DNA of 7,373 nt, from the NCBI GenBank assembly GCA_018896355.1, contig JAHIMW010000136.1:1-7373 (forward strand), written 5' to 3'. Shown in pieces: positions 4,079 to 7,373 of the stretch; positions within the stretch are counted from its first letter, which is position 1; each line of letters opens with the position of its first letter. A program made the translations under genes and the position numbers. The notes beneath the pieces were generated by a model. The model saw only the letters and a program-made list of their open reading frames with translations, did no database searches and was not told the origin of the DNA. The stretch is from Pseudomonadota bacterium. GTDB lineage: Bacteria; Desulfobacterota; Syntrophia; Syntrophales; UBA5619.

Positions 4079-6004
4079 ATGAAGCACATGGTGATGGGAA
4101 CAGCCGGTCACGTGGACCATGGCAAGACGGCGCTGATCAAAAGGCTCACCGGTGTGGACACCGATCGCCTCAAGGAGGAGAAGGAGCGGGGGATCACCAT
4201 CGAGCTCGGCTTTGCCTCCCTCGCCCTTCCCGGCGGGAAGATCCTCGGCGTCGTCGATGTGCCCGGCCATGAGCGATTTGTAAAGAACATGGTGGCGGGC
4301 GCCGCCGGCATCGACCTTGTCGCGATGGTCATTGCGGCCGACGAAGGGGTCATGCCGCAGACGCGGGAGCATCTCCACATCTGCACCCTTCTCGGGATCC
4401 GAAAAGGGGTCGTTGTCCTGACCAAGATCGATCTTGTGGACGGGGAGTGGCTGGAACTGGTCCGGGAGGACGCCCGTGCGTTCCTCAAAGGGACCTTTCT
4501 TGAAGCCTCGCCGATTGTTCCGGTTTCCGCCCTCACGGGGGCCGGTTTCGCCGAGTTGCTGTCGGCCATCGAGAGGACGGCCGGCGAGGTGGAGGAGGGG
4601 GCCGATATCGGGCTTTTCCGCCTGCCCGTCGACCGGGTATTCACGATGAAGGGGTTCGGCACCGTCGTTACGGGAACGCTGACCTCCGGCAAGGTGGCGA
4701 CGGGCGAGGAGGTCGAGATCTCTCCGCTCGGTCTCCGGACCAGGGTTCGGGGGATCCAGGTGCATAACAGGACGGTGGAGACCGCTGAGGCCGGGCAGCG
4801 AACGGCCATCAATCTTCAGGGGACCGACCGGGCGGTGATCGAGCGGGGGTATCTGCTGACCGGCCCCGGCGCCCTGACGGCCTCGCAGCGCCTCGATTGC
4901 ACCTACCGTCATCTGACCGTCGCCGGTCGGAAGCTGAAGAACCGGACCCTTGTCCGCCTCCATACGGGAACCAGCGAGATCATGGCGCGGGTGATTCTCC
5001 TTGACCGGGACGAATTGGAATCAGGGGGCGACGGCTTTGCGCAGCTTGTGCTGGAGGCGCCCCTGGCCGTCGTGGCCGGGGATCGGTTTGTTGTCCGGAG
5101 CTACTCCCCCGTGACGACGATCGGCGGCGGGGTGATCATCGATCCGCTGCCGACAAAACACAAACGGTCGTCGGCCGTGGTGTTGCGGGAATTCCAACTC
5201 CTCGCCGAGGGCGGGGACGCCGAGAAGGCGGCCGTCATTCTGGAGAGGGCCGGAATCGGGGGGATCACCGAAAACCTCCTCATCGTGCGGACCGGCATCC
5301 GCGGCAGGGAACTGCGAAGTCTGCTGGAAGGGATGTTCTCCGCGAAGAAGGCCGTCCTGGTGGACCGGGATGAGATGCGGGTTCTGTCTGCTCCCGTGTA
5401 CGGGGAGTTTCAGACGGCGATCGCCCGGGAGTTGCAGGGGTACCATGAGAGGCATCCGCTGAAGGGGGGACTTTCGCGGGAGGAGCTGCGGACGACGCTG
5501 GGGATGAGCGATGGCGTCGGGCAGAAGATCTTCACGATGGCTCTCCGGGATCTGGAAAAGAAGGGCGAACTCATTGCCGAAAAGGAGATGATTCGTCTCG
5601 CGGGGCACCGCGTCCGGTTGCAGGCGGAGATGGGGTCCCTTCGGGAGAGCCTCTCCGCCGTCTATCGCGAAGGCGCTCTGGCGCCGCCGACGGTCCGGGA
5701 GATTCTGGAGAGGTTTCCGGACCGGAAAAAGGAGGTCACCAGCCTGCTCCCGGTGATGACCCGCGAAGGAGAACTGATCAGAATCAGTGAGGATCTCAAC
5801 TTCCACCGGGATGCGCTGGAGAAACTTCGCGAAGCGTATCGGCAGCTCCTCGTCCGGGAAGGAGAGGCGACGCCGGCGAGTTTCAAGGGACTCACCGGGC
5901 TTTCGCGGAAATTCATCATTCCGCTGATGGAGTATTTCGATATGACCAAACTCACCATGCGGGCGGGTGATCACCGGATTCTGCGGGAGAGGCCGGAAAA
6001 ATGA
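4079..6004 (+). CDS. selB: Selenocysteine-specific translation elongation factor SelB
   Basis: SelB is a GTPase that carries Sec-tRNA(Sec) to the ribosome at UGA codons marked by a SECIS hairpin. From the chosen start MKHMVMGT the protein has 641 residues, usual for SelB (E. coli 614). GTPase motifs are complete: GHVDHGKT (10-17), Thr40 in RGITIELGF, DVPGH (60-64), TKID (115-118) and SAL (150-152). Beta-barrel domains follow to about residue 350 (VDRVFTMKGFGTVVTGTL, ERGYLL, IGGGVIIDP). The rest is the winged-helix array that binds SECIS RNA, ending in KFIIPLMEYFDMTKLT and RAGDHRILR. Homology sets the start. The frame is open back to 3887, adding an unfamiliar AT-rich 64-codon stretch, and neither start has a clear ribosome binding site. 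Met at 4088 is another option. No selenoprotein, selA or selC lies in the window. The HD-domain gene follows 37 bases later. Confidence 0.95.
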   Translation: MKHMVMGTAGHVDHGKTALIKRLTGVDTDRLKEEKERGITIELGFASLALPGGKILGVVDVPGHERFVKNMVAGAAGIDLVAMVIAADEGVMPQTREHLHICTLLGIRKGVVVLTKIDLVDGEWLELVREDARAFLKGTFLEASPIVPVSALTGAGFAELLSAIERTAGEVEEGADIGLFRLPVDRVFTMKGFGTVVTGTLTSGKVATGEEVEISPLGLRTRVRGIQVHNRTVETAEAGQRTAINLQGTDRAVIERGYLLTGPGALTASQRLDCTYRHLTVAGRKLKNRTLVRLHTGTSEIMARVILLDRDELESGGDGFAQLVLEAPLAVVAGDRFVVRSYSPVTTIGGGVIIDPLPTKHKRSSAVVLREFQLLAEGGDAEKAAVILERAGIGGITENLLIVRTGIRGRELRSLLEGMFSAKKAVLVDRDEMRVLSAPVYGEFQTAIARELQGYHERHPLKGGLSREELRTTLGMSDGVGQKIFTMALRDLEKKGELIAEKEMIRLAGHRVRLQAEMGSLRESLSAVYREGALAPPTVREILERFPDRKKEVTSLLPVMTREGELIRISEDLNFHRDALEKLREAYRQLLVREGEATPASFKGLTGLSRKFIIPLMEYFDMTKLTMRAGDHRILRERPEK

Positions 6005-6041
6005 CGGAAGTCTATTTTTTTAAGGAAGGGCGGGTGCGGGT

Positions 6042-7040
6042 GTGACGGAAAAAAAGATCTATGTCAAAGATATCAAAACGGGCGACAAGGTGAGCGAGAT
6101 TTTTCTCGCGGCGGAGAAGAATCTCGCTTACTCCCAGAAGGGATCCCCTTACCTGAATCTTCGTCTAAGGGACCGGACGGGGGATGTGGACGGGAAGGTC
6201 TGGGAAAACGCGCTGGCCTGGGACAGGGCATTCAAAAAGGGCGATCTGATCCACATCCAGGCGCGGGCGCTCAGCTTCAAGAATGCGATCCAGTTGTCGA
6301 TCATCGAGCTTCGGAAGGTGGAGGATGCGGAGGTTGAACTGGCGGATTACTTCCCGGTCGCGAAGGGAGATCGTGCGGCGATGTTCGCCGAAATTCTCGC
6401 CTATTGCGAACAGGTGAAGACCCCCTGTCTGGCTGCGCTTCTGCAATTATTTTTCAACGACGAAAAGATCGCCGGGCTCTTCCGGAGGGCGCCGGCGGCC
6501 AAGGGCTTCCATCATGTCTACATAGGCGGTCTTCTGGAACACACCCTCTCCGTCGTCCGGCTCCTCGACCGGGCGGCCGGCCATTATGCGGGGGTCAACC
6601 GGGATCTGTTGATCGCCGGCGGGATCCTCCACGATATCGGGAAGATCTATGAATTCTCCTTTGAGCGGATCGTGGAGTACAGCGATCCGGGGCGCCTGGT
6701 CGGCCACATTGTCATCGGTGTGGAGATGGTCGATGCCAAGATCGCGGCGATACCCGATTTCCCGGAGCAGACAGCCATGGAGCTCCGCCACCTGATCCTC
6801 AGCCACCACGGCGTCCTCGAATACGGCTCGCCCAAGCGTCCCAAGACGCTGGAGGCCCTGATCGTACACTATATGGACGACCTCGACGCCAAGGTGAACG
6901 CCTTCCAGGAGTACATCCGCGAGGCCCGCGACGAGGAGTCGGACTGGACACCCTATCACCGGCTCTTCGACCGCTACATCTACAAGGGTAGAAAACAGAG
7001 CGACAAAGAGACCGGGAAACCCTCTGTGCAGAGAACCTGA
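6042..7040 (+). CDS. YhaM-type 3'-5' exoribonuclease (OB-fold plus HD domain)
   Basis: The 332-residue protein starts at GTG 6042, preceded by AAGGAAGGG (6022-6030). Residues 1-95 form an OB-fold nucleic-acid-binding domain (VKDIKTGDKVSEIFLA..., LNLRLRDRTGDVDGKVWE). Residues about 150-300 form an HD metal-dependent phosphohydrolase domain: His167 in GGLLEHTLSV, the HD pair His197-Asp198 in GGILHDIGK, the HHG at 255-257, and HYMDDLDAK (276-284). This order and length match Bacillus YhaM (about 314 residues), which shortens single-stranded RNA or DNA from the 3' end with metal ions. The C-terminus (315-332) is polar and probably disordered. It lies 37 bases after selB on the same strand with no terminator visible between them, so the two may be cotranscribed; a functional link to selenocysteine decoding is not established. 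Activity is inferred from family. Confidence 0.9.
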   Translation: MTEKKIYVKDIKTGDKVSEIFLAAEKNLAYSQKGSPYLNLRLRDRTGDVDGKVWENALAWDRAFKKGDLIHIQARALSFKNAIQLSIIELRKVEDAEVELADYFPVAKGDRAAMFAEILAYCEQVKTPCLAALLQLFFNDEKIAGLFRRAPAAKGFHHVYIGGLLEHTLSVVRLLDRAAGHYAGVNRDLLIAGGILHDIGKIYEFSFERIVEYSDPGRLVGHIVIGVEMVDAKIAAIPDFPEQTAMELRHLILSHHGVLEYGSPKRPKTLEALIVHYMDDLDAKVNAFQEYIREARDEESDWTPYHRLFDRYIYKGRKQSDKETGKPSVQRT

Positions 7041-7373
7041 ATTACAGTCTGCATGATCATTCATCCTTTCTGTTTCCGTTATACGTTATCGGACATCCAG
7101 TCGCCAAATGAATTCCTCAGTGCATTGGCGGCCCACTATGCGAGTGTGTCTCACAAGGTTCACCTCGTTCCCGTCAAACTCCAAATCCCAAACGATTCTT
7201 CTTTCTATCCACCGGAGCGCCTCCGTATCCCACGATAATCGGGGGACATCCATGATAAGTTTTGTCAAGGGGAAAACGGAGATTTCCCCTGACCTCCCGG
7301 ATTGAAAGACTCCCGGCGGTTTCTTAAGTCAATTTGCCGTCACTCGACCTTTTTCTTCTCTCTTTTTGGTCCG
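7041..7373. other. Intergenic tail without a supported gene
   Basis: Short reading frames here (on plus from 7053 and 7108, on minus ending at 7086) have no ribosome binding site or recognisable family. The region contains GGGGACATCC (7242-7251), similar to motifs at 490 and 3249, the stem-loop at 7264-7293, and a direct repeat of CTCCCGG (7294-7300 and 7310-7316). At the very edge, minus-strand frames end in Lys-rich tails (for example KKREEKGRVTAN before TGA near 7329). This could be the C-terminus of a convergent gene outside the window. All three minus frames look plausible, so no call is made. Confidence 0.4.
7264..7293. other. Strong stem-loop downstream of the HD-domain gene
   Basis: GTCA, one bulged A, and GGGGAAA (7264-7275) pair with TTTCCCC and TGAC (7283-7293) around a seven-base loop, an 11-bp stem with one bulge. 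It lies about 220 bases after the stop of the HD-domain gene. No T run follows on either strand, so it is not a classical intrinsic terminator. It could still end transcription with Rho, protect 3' ends, or be part of a repeat. Confidence 0.5.

Noticed and set aside
3998..4963. Long minus-strand reading frames opposite selB (also 4108-4812 and 5021-5974)
   Set aside because: They have Arg/Pro/Gly-rich compositions typical of the opposite strand of a GC-rich gene, no family features, and lie under a certain selB.
6005..6041. TTTTTTTT-like run after selB as a terminator
   Set aside because: No stem-loop precedes the T run, so it does not form an intrinsic terminator.
7086..7268. 60-codon minus-strand frame (TTG start, or ATG about 7253) in the 3' tail
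   Set aside because: No ribosome binding site and no family recognised. It overlaps the stem-loop and the GGGGACATCC motif.
7247..7268. Perfect TTGACA (-35) on the minus strand at 7263-7268
   Set aside because: No -10 box at the right distance (C-rich sequence falls there) and no supported gene downstream.
1..7373. CRISPR arrays, tRNA or rRNA genes, insertion sequences
   Set aside because: No regularly spaced direct repeats, cloverleaf-forming segments, rRNA-like stretches or transposase frames were seen on either strand.

Overview
The window joins two unrelated gene blocks facing away from each other around an AT-rich divergent spacer (about 3605-4078). Everything here is read from sequence without database searches. 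The gene content suggests an anaerobic, selenocysteine-using bacterium with a quinone-linked Fe-S/NrfD respiratory module, most like a Deltaproteobacterium (Desulfobacterota, Geobacter/Syntrophus-type). That placement is inference from gene types, not from a marker gene.

Left block, minus strand, about 3604 down to beyond position 1: a compact operon-like run. In order of transcription it holds a small two-helix membrane protein (3296-3604), an intercistronic stem-loop (3219-3252), a Tat-exported HybA-like ferredoxin subunit with four Cys4 motifs and a C-terminal anchor (2278-3165), and a HybB/NrfD-type multi-helix quinone-interacting subunit (1031-2281, overlapping its neighbour by ATGA). 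These are followed by a small gene with an excellent ribosome binding site that is broken by an apparent one-base frameshift (714-1009), and a GcvH-like protein with an added N-terminal cysteine motif and no lipoyl-lysine (1-692, cut by the window edge). No hydrogenase, molybdopterin or cytochrome c subunit is visible, so the electron donor or acceptor of the complex is not identified. The GcvH-like gene carries two strong inverted repeats in its linker-coding segment.

Right block, plus strand, 4079-7040: selB, the selenocysteine-specific elongation factor, followed 37 bases later by a gene for an OB-fold plus HD-domain protein of the YhaM 3'-5' exoribonuclease type. This block is visibly richer in G+C than the left block and much richer than the spacer. 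No selenoprotein, selA, selD or tRNA-Sec gene is seen in the window.

The last 333 bases (7041-7373) hold no gene I can support; they contain a strong stem-loop (7264-7293) and a possible C-terminal tail of a minus-strand gene at the edge.

The best candidate for something under-described is the left operon: a HybA/HybB-like electron-transfer module coupled to a non-lipoylatable, cysteine-bearing H-protein homologue and small accessory proteins.
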